64,000 nucleotides of DNA from positions 248,001-312,000 of the forward strand of contig NZ_WRXO01000010.1 of the NCBI RefSeq assembly GCF_009758125.1, read 5' to 3'. Below the pieces are notes generated by a model. That model made no database searches, was not told where the DNA came from, and saw only the letters and a list, made by a program, of their open reading frames with translations. The stretch is from Chitinophaga oryziterrae (GTDB lineage: Bacteria > Bacteroidota > Bacteroidia > Chitinophagales > Chitinophagaceae). Shown in pieces: positions 8,923-17,430 of this stretch; position 1 is the first letter of the stretch, and each line of letters begins with the position of its first letter. A program made the translations under genes and the position numbers.

Positions 8923-10332
8923 CTACTTTTGTGCAGTCCCACCTCGTGCTTCCATTTTATCGATGAATTCGTTGAGCTGTTCTACTCCAAGTCGTTTAGC
9001 CACGATCTTCTTTTTTTCATCTAACAGATATACTACGGGAGTGCTGTATACATCATATAATCTGCGGAAGTTACTTTGGGCATCCGGGTCCCAGGCATGA
9101 ATCCAACCGTTGAGCTTATACTGTTTGATAAAGTTCTGCCACTCTTCTTTGGTACCTTCTGTTTTAAAACCAATCATTGCTACGCCCTTGCTTTTCCAAC
9201 TGGCTTTATAAGCGGAGTCTAAACGGGGAACTTCAATTTTACAATGTCCACAGGTGGGGTCCCAAAAAACAAGAACAGTATATTTTGCTTTGGTCGTATA
9301 GAGTGATACAGGTTTTAATGACGAGTCTTTTACTTCCAGTGGTGGTGCTTGTTGTCCTATCAGATTAGGCGCAATAGAATATGCACGCGAGATAACTTTA
9401 TTCAGTTGTTCATCATTCAGCCAGAATGCATCTCCGGCTACATAATACTTTTCCACAAGGTGTACAAACACCGCATCCATTCCCATGTACTGCGATGTCT
9501 CATAGTTGTATGTAAGCCACCACACCACATATTTAAACACCTCTTTGTTTTTACGTGTTTGTGCTATCAACTGATCACACTCTATGTTCACAGAATCGGG
9601 ATGAGGAGGTACGAGTTGCGTAAAATATTTATGCAATTTATCCTCAAGTATAGGCGTATATACAAGTCTGTCATCACCAAGGTCTACGTTGTCCCAGTAA
9701 TGTGCTTTATAATAACGGTAAGCGAAAGTAGAATCTTCCGGGTTGGGATTGGTCGGGATCTCTGGTTCTTTCAATGCTTTAAACATACTACTGAGCAAAC
9801 TCTGTGGATGTTTGGCAACCACATCATTGCGGTAGTCCTGTAACTTCTTGCGCAGACTTGTTTCCAGGGTCCTCAGTTCTGCGCTGTCTGCAGCTGTACG
9901 GGCAGTAGCCTGTTTAGCCTGTAACTGGATACTGATAGGGCTTATTTCATTTGTCAGGAACTTATTATATCCCAGGAAAAGATCATTTTCGGGAGAGTTC
10001 TTAAAGATCGTTTTTTTGATAAGGTCTGAAGTATCAGCGATAATACTGAACTGCTGTTGTTTATTATCCAGTAATAATTCAAAGTAACGTTGTTTACCAG
10101 GCAACAGGATCATGTAAATACCGCCAGGTAATGCCTGGGGCCCTTTTATTACGGCAATACCCTCCTCATTCAGTAAAGCAGAATCCGACATGTATTTATT
10201 TTTTCCCATGTGATGGGCCAGGTAAACCTGTCCTCCTTTATACTGCTTTAATTGAATGGTAATCTGGTACCCCTGTGCCTGTAACTGAAACTGGGATAAT
10301 AGGCAGGCTAAAATGATAATTAGTTTTTGCAT
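8923..10332 (-). CDS. TlpA-like thiol:disulfide oxidoreductase with N-terminal DUF4369-type domain
   Basis: The 469-residue secreted protein has a signal peptide at about 1-19 and a N-terminal beta domain like DUF4369 (MILLPGKQRYFELLLD). A helical middle follows, then a C-terminal thioredoxin fold with WDPTCGHCKIEVPRL. The active-site Cys pair is 361/364 and the cis-proline is Pro432 in STPVVYLL. In Bacteroidota such proteins are periplasmic or lipid-anchored reductants; the partner is unknown. It lies upstream of the barrel genes on the same strand but 120 bp away, so a functional link is only possible. No lipobox is visible, which suggests a soluble periplasmic form. Confidence 0.85.
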   Translation of the reverse strand: MQKLIIILACLLSQFQLQAQGYQITIQLKQYKGGQVYLAHHMGKNKYMSDSALLNEEGIAVIKGPQALPGGIYMILLPGKQRYFELLLDNKQQQFSIIADTSDLIKKTIFKNSPENDLFLGYNKFLTNEISPISIQLQAKQATARTAADSAELRTLETSLRKKLQDYRNDVVAKHPQSLLSSMFKALKEPEIPTNPNPEDSTFAYRYYKAHYWDNVDLGDDRLVYTPILEDKLHKYFTQLVPPHPDSVNIECDQLIAQTRKNKEVFKYVVWWLTYNYETSQYMGMDAVFVHLVEKYYVAGDAFWLNDEQLNKVISRAYSIAPNLIGQQAPPLEVKDSSLKPVSLYTTKAKYTVLVFWDPTCGHCKIEVPRLDSAYKASWKSKGVAMIGFKTEGTKEEWQNFIKQYKLNGWIHAWDPDAQSNFRRLYDVYSTPVVYLLDEKKKIVAKRLGVEQLNEFIDKMEARGGTAQK

Positions 10333-10433
10333 AGGACATCGGTTAATGTAAATGTAGCAAGGAAATGGGAAAATGTAAAATCTCAGGGTGAAACAATCCC
10401 CCGGAAAACTAAGGTTTACGTATGGCTTACAGC

Positions 10434-10463
10434 TTGTTGCTTGTAGCTAAAATCCTACCTTTG
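10434..10463 (+). promoter_or_regulatory. Promoter of rlmD, almost abutting the start codon
   Basis: TTG (10434-10436), then 19 bp, then TACCTTTG (10456-10463) is a near-ideal Bacteroidota promoter. The GTG start codon is at 10469, five bases after the element, so the transcript should have a leader of about 0-3 nt. An in-frame TAA at 10448-10450 rules out any upstream start. Confidence 0.7.
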
Positions 10464-10468
10464 CACCC

Positions 10469-11881
10469 GTGAGGAAAAAAAATGTTATTCTGGAAAAAGT
10501 ACCGGTTAGCGCTTATGCCGCAGAAGGGAAAGCACTTGCCCGTATTGACGGAAAGGTGATATTTATAGAAGGGGGTGTGGTTCCCGGGGATGTAGTGGAC
10601 GTAAGGCTCGGTAAAAACAAAAAAGACTGGGCAGAGGGAAAGGCCATACATATTCATAGTTATGCGGCAAACCGCGTAAAGCCCTTTTGTGAACATTTTG
10701 GAAACTGTGGAGGCTGTAAATGGCAGATGTTGCCATATGCCCAGCAGCTGGAATATAAACAGCAGCAGGTAGCAGATAACCTTCAGCGCATCGGAAAACT
10801 GGACTTACCCCCCATGCAACCTATCATGGGCTCCCGCTTTTCTACTCATTACCGCAATAAACTGGAGTTCACCTTCAGCAACAAAGCTTATCTGCTGGCA
10901 GATGAGATCGGAGAAGATGGTGTGATCCCCCGGCGTAATGCCCTGGGATTCCACGTACCTAAGTTATTCGATAAAGTACTGGATATAAATACCTGCTACC
11001 TGCAGGCAGAGCCGGTAAATGCCATCCGCAATACCATTAAGGCATATGCACTGGCAAATGACCTCTCCTTTTATGATATCCGCGCCCAGGAAGGGTGGCT
11101 GCGCAACCTGGTAGTCAGGATCTGCACCACCGGCGAGGTGATGGTAAACCTGGTGATCCGCCACGAGAACAAAAAAGACAGGGAAGCCCTGCTGGACCAC
11201 CTCCTGGCAACAGTACCGGGTATCACGACCATATTATATACTATCAACCCCAAAGGGAACGATACCATCTTTGACCTGGACCCTAAAATATATTACGGAA
11301 AAGGATATGTGGAAGAAAAGCTGGAAGATTTTGTATTTAAAATAGGTCCCAAATCGTTTTTCCAGACTAATACCTACCAGGGAGAAGCATTATACCAGGT
11401 TACCCGGGATTTTGCAGGATTAACAGGAACAGAAATTGTTTATGATCTGTATTGCGGAACAGGCAGTATTGGTATTTTTGTATCTCCACAGGCAGGAAAG
11501 GTAATAGGGATAGAACTGATAAAAGAGGCGATAGACGATGCCGTTGAAAATGCCGCAATGAATAGCGTGAAGAACGCTACCTTTTTTGCAGGCGATGTGG
11601 TGGATATTTGCAACGATGCGTTCTTTGCACAGCATGGGCAACCAGATGTGGTGATTACAGACCCGCCAAGGGCAGGAATGCACGAAAAGCTCGTAAACAA
11701 ATTACTGGAAATTGCAGCTCCCCGTATTGTATATGTAAGCTGTAACCCGGCAACACAAGCAAGAGACCTGGCTTTACTGGACCAGTTATACGTTGTAAAA
11801 AAGATACAACCAGTGGATATGTTCCCGCACACCCATCATATAGAAAATGTGGTGTTGCTGGAAAAAAGGATTAATCATTAA
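10469..11881 (+). CDS. rlmD: 23S rRNA (uracil-5-)-methyltransferase, RlmD/RumA type
   Basis: The 470-residue protein starts at a GTG and begins MRKKNVILEKV. An N-terminal TRAM-like beta domain is followed by an iron-sulfur cysteine set (Cys74, Cys80 and Cys83 in CEHFGNCGGC). The SAM motif is YDLYCGTGSIGIFV, and the catalytic nucleophile is Cys425 in VSCNPATQARDL. It makes 5-methyluridine in 23S rRNA; the exact position (1939 or 747) cannot be assigned, since Bacteroidota annotate these as RlmD without always testing it. Two rhomboid genes follow 16 bp downstream, so the three may form one transcript. The start is nearly leaderless. Confidence 0.9.
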   Translation: MRKKNVILEKVPVSAYAAEGKALARIDGKVIFIEGGVVPGDVVDVRLGKNKKDWAEGKAIHIHSYAANRVKPFCEHFGNCGGCKWQMLPYAQQLEYKQQQVADNLQRIGKLDLPPMQPIMGSRFSTHYRNKLEFTFSNKAYLLADEIGEDGVIPRRNALGFHVPKLFDKVLDINTCYLQAEPVNAIRNTIKAYALANDLSFYDIRAQEGWLRNLVVRICTTGEVMVNLVIRHENKKDREALLDHLLATVPGITTILYTINPKGNDTIFDLDPKIYYGKGYVEEKLEDFVFKIGPKSFFQTNTYQGEALYQVTRDFAGLTGTEIVYDLYCGTGSIGIFVSPQAGKVIGIELIKEAIDDAVENAAMNSVKNATFFAGDVVDICNDAFFAQHGQPDVVITDPPRAGMHEKLVNKLLEIAAPRIVYVSCNPATQARDLALLDQLYVVKKIQPVDMFPHTHHIENVVLLEKRINH

Positions 11882-11897
11882 TAGAATCAGTTAATAA

Positions 11898-12701
11898 ATG
11901 AGTGAGTTCAGGCCCAGCAGATTTGAAATTCTTCCCACCGTGATCAAAAACCTTCTGATCATAAACGGTTTGGTATTCCTTGCACAATACACGCTGGGTG
12001 CAAGTCTGGACCATAAAATTGAAGACCTTTTTGCCCTGCATTACTGGGGTTCGGACCTATTCAAGCCTCATCAGCTGATCACTCACCTGTTCATGCATGG
12101 CTCTCCGGAACACCTGTTCATGAATATGTTCACCCTGTGGATGTTTGGCTCTACGCTGGAAAATCTCTGGGGACCTAAACGTTTCCTGATATTCTATGTG
12201 GTTTGCGGCCTGGGTGCGGCTCTCTGCCACCTCGGTGTATTAACATATGAGAATATCTCACTCAACAGGGACGTACAGGCATTCCTCTCGTCCCCTTCTG
12301 CTACTAACTTCGTATTACTCCAACATAAATACGACCTTACTTTCGGTCAGTACGAATTAAGTTATCCGACCACTCCGGAACAAATGGAAGCTGCGAAAGT
12401 ATTCTTACAACAGTATGTAAGTGAATACCGCGATACCGCTACCCTGGGAGCTTCAGGTGCCGTATTCGGGATCCTCTTTGCTTTTGGATACCTCTTCCCG
12501 AATAATCTTTTATATCTCTACTTCCTGTTTCCGATCAAAGCCAAATATTTCATTGGCTTCCTGATAATACTTGAACTGATATCCGGTATCCAGAACTCTG
12601 CAGGCGATAACGTAGCCCACTTCGCCCACCTCGGCGGAGTGCTGTTCAGCTACCTTTTATTGAAGACATGGAACAGAAAGAACCGACAGCACTTTTATTA
12701 A
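11898..12701 (+). CDS. Rhomboid family intramembrane serine protease, complete catalytic site
   Basis: The 267-residue polytopic protein carries the rhomboid landmarks: HGSPEHLFMNM (oxyanion-region His72 and Asn76), GASGAVFG with nucleophile Ser186, and AHLGG with catalytic His244. A soluble insert of about 60 residues lies between the second and third motifs (residues 118-178). It cleaves transmembrane substrates in the inner membrane; the substrate is unknown. It starts 16 bp after rlmD and is followed 16 bp later by a second rhomboid-like gene that has lost key residues. Confidence 0.88.
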   Translation: MSEFRPSRFEILPTVIKNLLIINGLVFLAQYTLGASLDHKIEDLFALHYWGSDLFKPHQLITHLFMHGSPEHLFMNMFTLWMFGSTLENLWGPKRFLIFYVVCGLGAALCHLGVLTYENISLNRDVQAFLSSPSATNFVLLQHKYDLTFGQYELSYPTTPEQMEAAKVFLQQYVSEYRDTATLGASGAVFGILFAFGYLFPNNLLYLYFLFPIKAKYFIGFLIILELISGIQNSAGDNVAHFAHLGGVLFSYLLLKTWNRKNRQHFY

Positions 12702-12717
12702 CATACAATTTTATGCC

Positions 12718-13482
12718 ATGCATCAGGAGGAAAACAGAGGAATAACACAGCTGTCACTGGGAGACCGGAGGAACATGGTTACACAGCTGTTGCTGGTAAA
12801 CATTACCGTGTTCATGCTCTTGTTCTTTACACAGATTATTTACAACATTGAAGGCAATACAACCGAAAGATTTAACAGAGAAGTACTGAGCAGGATAATT
12901 TTATCAGGAAGTTTCCAGCAGGTATTACACAGCCCCTGGAGCATTATCACTTCCCTCTTTGCACATAACAGTTTCTGGATGATATTCAGTAATATGATCT
13001 GGTTATGGGGCTTTGGCTCCTTGTTACAAGGGCTGGCTGGTCACAGACGCATTCTTCCCCTGTATATCTACAGCGGTCTTTGTGGTGCTGTGTTTTATCT
13101 TTTAGGTATGCAGCTGATCCCCACTTTCCGCGAGCTACAACCTTATGCAGCCATGACAGGGGCTTCTGCCAGCATCATGGCACTGGCGATAGGGGCTACT
13201 ACCATCGCCCCAAACTACCGCATCTATCCCCTGTTATCCGGGGGTATTCCGCTGTGGGCAATTACCATCCTGTTTATCATTATAAATGTAGGCACACATG
13301 TGGTTACACAACATGATATGACTTACCTGCCGGCATTATTCGGCGGCGGTCTTACCGGTTTTATTTATATGCAGCAGTGGCGGAAAGGCAATGACTTTGG
13401 CTCCGGCTTTAACCGGATTCTTTATAAGATCACACACTTTTCTCATCCTAAAGGACCTAACAGCCTTAACATGGTAAAATAA
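12718..13482 (+). CDS. Rhomboid-like membrane protein, probably catalytically dead
   Basis: This 254-residue paralogue of the preceding gene keeps the membrane layout and the motifs HNSFWMIFSNM (83-93) and GASASIMAL with Ser150. The position of the catalytic histidine reads ALFGG (206-210) instead of AHLGG, so His is replaced by Leu207. The oxyanion His is replaced by Met88, while Asn92 remains. The Ser-His dyad is therefore absent. Pseudo-rhomboids in other organisms bind and route membrane proteins without cutting them. A regulatory or chaperone role beside the active protease is inference. The gene is intact and closed by a strong terminator. Confidence 0.75.
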   Translation: MHQEENRGITQLSLGDRRNMVTQLLLVNITVFMLLFFTQIIYNIEGNTTERFNREVLSRIILSGSFQQVLHSPWSIITSLFAHNSFWMIFSNMIWLWGFGSLLQGLAGHRRILPLYIYSGLCGAVFYLLGMQLIPTFRELQPYAAMTGASASIMALAIGATTIAPNYRIYPLLSGGIPLWAITILFIIINVGTHVVTQHDMTYLPALFGGGLTGFIYMQQWRKGNDFGSGFNRILYKITHFSHPKGPNSLNMVK

Positions 13483-13489
13483 ATATAAC

Positions 13490-13527
13490 AGAGAAACATC
13501 CGGAATACCCGGATGTTTCTCTATTTT
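13490..13527 (+). terminator. Terminator of the rlmD-rhomboid unit
   Basis: The stem has 14-bp perfect arms (13490-13503 and 13509-13522) with a 5-nt loop, followed by ATTTTAATT, 8 bp after the stop. Confidence 0.85.
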
Positions 13528-13550
13528 AATTAAGCCTTAAACCCCTACCA

Positions 13551-14648
13551 GTGTCCCCATTCAAACGTCGTGCGCTATATTATGCACATGTGCTGATAGC
13601 CTTCACACTTATCCTCAGCTCCTGGCTACCACATATCAATCCACAGTCAATATGGCTCAGTGGCGTCATTGGTCTACTGTTTCCGTTATGCTGGTGTCTT
13701 AATTTCCTCTTCATTATTCTCTGGATAATTTATAAGGAGCGGTTTCTTTGGATAGGTGTGTTTGCGCTCGCATTATCATCCCCTTCACTATATGTTAGTG
13801 TTGGACTACACCCGGGATCCGGCATAGCAGCCGAAGGCAGGAAGCAGTTCACCGTAATGACTTTCAACTCCAGCAGCATGGGATTGAAAAATTACAAAGA
13901 AGATATTTCTATTAAAAACAACATCTATTATACTATAAAAGAAAGCCAACCGGATATCCTTTGTCTCCAGGAGTTTTACACCAATAACAGGAGCGGGTAT
14001 ACAGATCATATATCTGATATACGGGAACAACTACATTACCGGTATTTCTATTTCACCTGTGATAAAACACGCTGGTATACCTGGCAATATGGGATCATCC
14101 TGTTCTCTAAATATCCAATTGTAAACGCTTCTGCCATCCCCTGCGGCCATAGTGCTGTTGGCAGTGGCAGCAGTATACTCCAGGCAGATATACTCATGGA
14201 TGGCGATACAGTGCGCATTCTCACCGCTCAATTACAGTCCTATATGTTTAAATCAGCAGATTACTCCTTCATCGAAATGAAAGACCCTGCCGTGGGAGAA
14301 GGCAAAAATCTGGCAGGCAAAATGCGCCGTACTATTTACAAAAGAGCAGAACAGGCCCGACAGCTTGCTTCCCTGGCAGATGCAAGTCCTTATCCGGCAA
14401 TTGTTTGCGGTGATTGCAATGATACACCGGTATCGTATACTTATAATACCATCAGTAATAATATGCAGGATGCTTTCCTGCGTCATGGTTTTGGATTGGG
14501 CAGGACTTTGTCCTTTTTATCTCCAACGCTACGCATCGACTATATCTTTGCCCAACCTTCTTTTAACATCCTGGACTACCGTACTTTTAAGAAGAAAGGC
14601 TTTGAACATTTCCCTGTAATGGCCACCTTCTCTCTAAAAAGAAATTAA
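13551..14648 (+). CDS. Membrane-anchored endonuclease/exonuclease/phosphatase (EEP) family protein, copy 1
   Basis: The frame begins at GTG 13551 and encodes 365 residues. Three hydrophobic segments (roughly 10-30, 34-58 and 62-82) precede a soluble EEP domain. The domain has MTFNSSSMG, DILCLQEFYT (catalytic Glu), the central VCGDCNDTPVSYTY and RIDYIFAQP with a terminal HFPV. EEP enzymes cleave phosphodiesters in nucleic acids, lipids or inositol phosphates; the topology suggests a periplasmic domain. No ATG is available upstream. The next gene is a paralogue of the same architecture. Confidence 0.82.
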   Translation: MSPFKRRALYYAHVLIAFTLILSSWLPHINPQSIWLSGVIGLLFPLCWCLNFLFIILWIIYKERFLWIGVFALALSSPSLYVSVGLHPGSGIAAEGRKQFTVMTFNSSSMGLKNYKEDISIKNNIYYTIKESQPDILCLQEFYTNNRSGYTDHISDIREQLHYRYFYFTCDKTRWYTWQYGIILFSKYPIVNASAIPCGHSAVGSGSSILQADILMDGDTVRILTAQLQSYMFKSADYSFIEMKDPAVGEGKNLAGKMRRTIYKRAEQARQLASLADASPYPAIVCGDCNDTPVSYTYNTISNNMQDAFLRHGFGLGRTLSFLSPTLRIDYIFAQPSFNILDYRTFKKKGFEHFPVMATFSLKRN

Positions 14649-14689
14649 TTTCTCTCTTTCTACTATCTTTAAGCAAAATGCAATAGCAG

Positions 14690-15808
14690 TTGAGATTTTT
14701 GAAGCTTTTTACAAAAGGTTTTTTTCTGACAGTGAACGTCATTGTATTGCTGCTGTTCCTGGTAGCATGCCTGGCTCCTTATGTCTCTCCCGAACAGTGG
14801 TGGCCTATCAGTTTTATTACACTCCTGTTCCCTTTATTACTGCTTGCGCTGATACTCTTTTTTATCTGCTGGCTCATATTCGATTTTAAATACTGCCTCT
14901 TATCTTTACTGGCGATCGTTATCGGGTGGAAATCCATTGCGGCGTTCATTGCATTCAACTTACCTTCTGCTAAAAAACAGTTTGCCAATCCTGAAGGAAG
15001 TATAAATATCATGAGCTACAACGTAGCCCAGTTCGGACTTTACAAGGAGAAAGACAGTAAATACAACCGTCAGGCCATGTTTGCTTTGATCAATAAACAA
15101 GACATGGACATCGTTTGTTTCCAGGATTTTTATACTTCGGAGAAAAAGAATGATTTCAATAACCGGGAAGACATTTCCCGGGAAATGAGACTGCCCTACC
15201 GTTACTTTTCAAGCGATTTTAACCGGGATGGGATGCAACACTGGGGATCAATCATTTATTCCCGTTCCCCTATCATCAAATCCGGCAAGCTGAAGATGTC
15301 TACGGGGCCACTAAGTGAAAGCCTTATTTATGCAGATATTGTTAAAAACGGAGATACCATCCGCGTCTTCAATATGCACCTGGCATCCTACCGGTTCAAT
15401 GAAAGGGATTACCGTTTTATAGAAAAGATAAAAAAACAGGAAGATACCGGCCTGGTGGCTACCCGCAACATTATGGAGAAAATGAAGGACGCGTATGTGG
15501 GCCGTAGCCGGCAGGCAGATATTGTAGCTGCTTTTATCAAAACAAGCCCCTATCCAACAATTGTATGTGGCGACTTTAATGATACCCCGGCCTCGTACAC
15601 CTACTTCACCATCAGAGGGACTATGCAGGATGCTTTCCTTACCAGGGGCAGCGGCATCGGCCGTACCTTTGCCGGATTAGCACCGACCCTGCGTATAGAC
15701 TATATATTTACCGATAAATCATTCACTATCAACTCTTTCAGAAAAATAAACTCCGATCTGTCTGATCATTACCCTGTTATTGCTAACCTGACCCTCCTGG
15801 GACATTAA
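14690..15808 (+). CDS. Membrane-anchored EEP family protein, copy 2
   Basis: The 372-residue paralogue starts at TTG 14690; an ATG at 14678 is out of use because it reaches a stop after two codons. There are three N-terminal membrane segments, then an EEP domain with NIMSYNVAQFG, DIVCFQDFYT, VCGDFNDTPASYTY and RIDYIFTDKSF ending SDHYPV. The usual catalytic CLQE segment reads CFQD here, so Glu is replaced by Asp, whereas copy 1 keeps Glu. That replacement could change activity. It lies 41 bp after copy 1, so the two probably share a transcript. Confidence 0.8.
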   Translation: MRFLKLFTKGFFLTVNVIVLLLFLVACLAPYVSPEQWWPISFITLLFPLLLLALILFFICWLIFDFKYCLLSLLAIVIGWKSIAAFIAFNLPSAKKQFANPEGSINIMSYNVAQFGLYKEKDSKYNRQAMFALINKQDMDIVCFQDFYTSEKKNDFNNREDISREMRLPYRYFSSDFNRDGMQHWGSIIYSRSPIIKSGKLKMSTGPLSESLIYADIVKNGDTIRVFNMHLASYRFNERDYRFIEKIKKQEDTGLVATRNIMEKMKDAYVGRSRQADIVAAFIKTSPYPTIVCGDFNDTPASYTYFTIRGTMQDAFLTRGSGIGRTFAGLAPTLRIDYIFTDKSFTINSFRKINSDLSDHYPVIANLTLLGH

Positions 15809-15856
15809 CCGGTTCATTTGCTTTTTCAATGGTAATGTCACTGACGAAACAATAAT

Positions 15857-15864
15857 TATCTTTG
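15857..15864 (+). promoter_or_regulatory. -7 element of cysS
   Basis: TATCTTTG is an exact TAnnTTTG match, 49 nt before the cysS ATG. No -33 TTG is seen at usual spacing. Confidence 0.5.
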
Positions 15865-15913
15865 CAATCCAACAAAAGCCGAGGAAGGTTTTTGCTATTC
15901 GAAATTATCTGAT

Positions 15914-17410
15914 ATGTCTGAGCTTAAAATATACAATTCGCTACAACGGCAAAAGGAAGTATTCACATCTCTGTATCCCGGTCACGTTGGTATGTACGTA
16001 TGCGGCCCTACCGTATCGGGGGAGTCACATCTGGGCCATGCCCGTCCTTATATCACATTTGATGTTGTTTTCAGATATCTGCAACACCTGGGCTATAAAG
16101 TACGCTATGTAAGGAATATCACAGATGCCGGTCACTTCGAGGAAGAAGGTCGTGCCGCTGAAGATAAAATAGCCAAAGGTGCCCTGCTGGAAAAGCTGGA
16201 ACCAATGGAACTGGTACAAAAATATACAAACCTCTACCATTGGGCCATGCACCAGTTCAACTGTCTGGAACCAAGTATAGAACCTACTGCTACCGGTCAT
16301 ATCATCGAACAGATTGAAATGATTAAAAATATCATGGGTAAAGGTTATGCCTATGAGAAAAACGGCTCTGTATATTTTGATGTAAAGAAATATGCGGAAA
16401 CGCATGACTATGGTATTCTCAGCGGCCGCATATTAGACGACATGCTGGAAACTACCCGTGAGCTGGAAGGTCAGGATGAGAAAAAAAATAAAGTAGATTT
16501 TGCCTTGTGGAAAAAGGCGCCACCGGAACACCTGATGCGATGGCCTAGCCCCTGGAGCGATGGTTTCCCCGGCTGGCATATAGAATGTTCTGCTATGAGC
16601 AGCAAATACCTGGGTAAACAGTTTGATATTCATGGTGGTGGTATGGACCTGCAATTCCCTCATCACGAGTGCGAAATAGCACAGAGTGAAGTGGCGCATG
16701 GTGAGATGATGGCGCGTTACTGGATGCATAATAATATGATCACCATTAACGGCCGTAAAATGGGGAAGGCGTATAACAATACCATCAAACTGACAGAGAT
16801 GTTTGCTGGCACCAACCCCTTGCTGGATAAGCCTTATAGTCCTATGACCATTCGCTTCTTCGTATTGCAGACACACTACCGTGGTACCCTGGACTTCTCA
16901 AACGAAGCATTACAGGCTGCCGAAAAAGGTTTGCAACGTCTGTGGGCTGCATATGAGGTATTGCTGAAACTCAACTACGACGGAGCGAAAGGTGTTCTCA
17001 ATGAAGAACTGGACAAGCAGGTACGTGAATGGTGCCACGAATGCCAGGAGTTCATGAATGATGACATCAATACCGCTAAAGTGTTGGCGAATCTTTTTGA
17101 ACTGGCACCCGTGATTAATTCATTGAAGGGTGGTCAGATTAAAATGCATGAGATCAGTGAAGAGACTTTCACGCTTTTACAGAAAACATGGAATACTTAT
17201 CTGATAGAGATCCTGGCGTTGAAACCAGAGACTTTATCAACCGATGATAATACGCTTGATGGTGTTATGCAGTTACTCATTGAGATGAGGAAAGAAGCTA
17301 AAAGCCGTAAAGATTATGCTACTTCCGACAAGATCCGTAATCAGCTTTTAGCTGTAGGTATACAGTTGAAAGATGAGAAGGATGGTGGCGTGAGTTATAG
17401 TATCCAATAA
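15914..17410 (+). CDS. cysS: Cysteinyl-tRNA synthetase
   Basis: The protein has 498 residues, slightly longer than the E. coli enzyme. The class I HIGH motif is HLGH at 39-42 and the KMSKS motif reads KMGKA at 282-286. Zinc ligands are Cys30, Cys225, His250 and Glu254, the last two in FPHHECEIAQSE. It charges tRNA-Cys in the cytoplasm. It has its own promoter and is followed 20 bp later by an M28 lipoprotein gene that may be co-transcribed. Confidence 0.95.
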   Translation: MSELKIYNSLQRQKEVFTSLYPGHVGMYVCGPTVSGESHLGHARPYITFDVVFRYLQHLGYKVRYVRNITDAGHFEEEGRAAEDKIAKGALLEKLEPMELVQKYTNLYHWAMHQFNCLEPSIEPTATGHIIEQIEMIKNIMGKGYAYEKNGSVYFDVKKYAETHDYGILSGRILDDMLETTRELEGQDEKKNKVDFALWKKAPPEHLMRWPSPWSDGFPGWHIECSAMSSKYLGKQFDIHGGGMDLQFPHHECEIAQSEVAHGEMMARYWMHNNMITINGRKMGKAYNNTIKLTEMFAGTNPLLDKPYSPMTIRFFVLQTHYRGTLDFSNEALQAAEKGLQRLWAAYEVLLKLNYDGAKGVLNEELDKQVREWCHECQEFMNDDINTAKVLANLFELAPVINSLKGGQIKMHEISEETFTLLQKTWNTYLIEILALKPETLSTDDNTLDGVMQLLIEMRKEAKSRKDYATSDKIRNQLLAVGIQLKDEKDGGVSYSIQ

Positions 17411-17430
17411 TAAACAGTACTCATTTTTAT

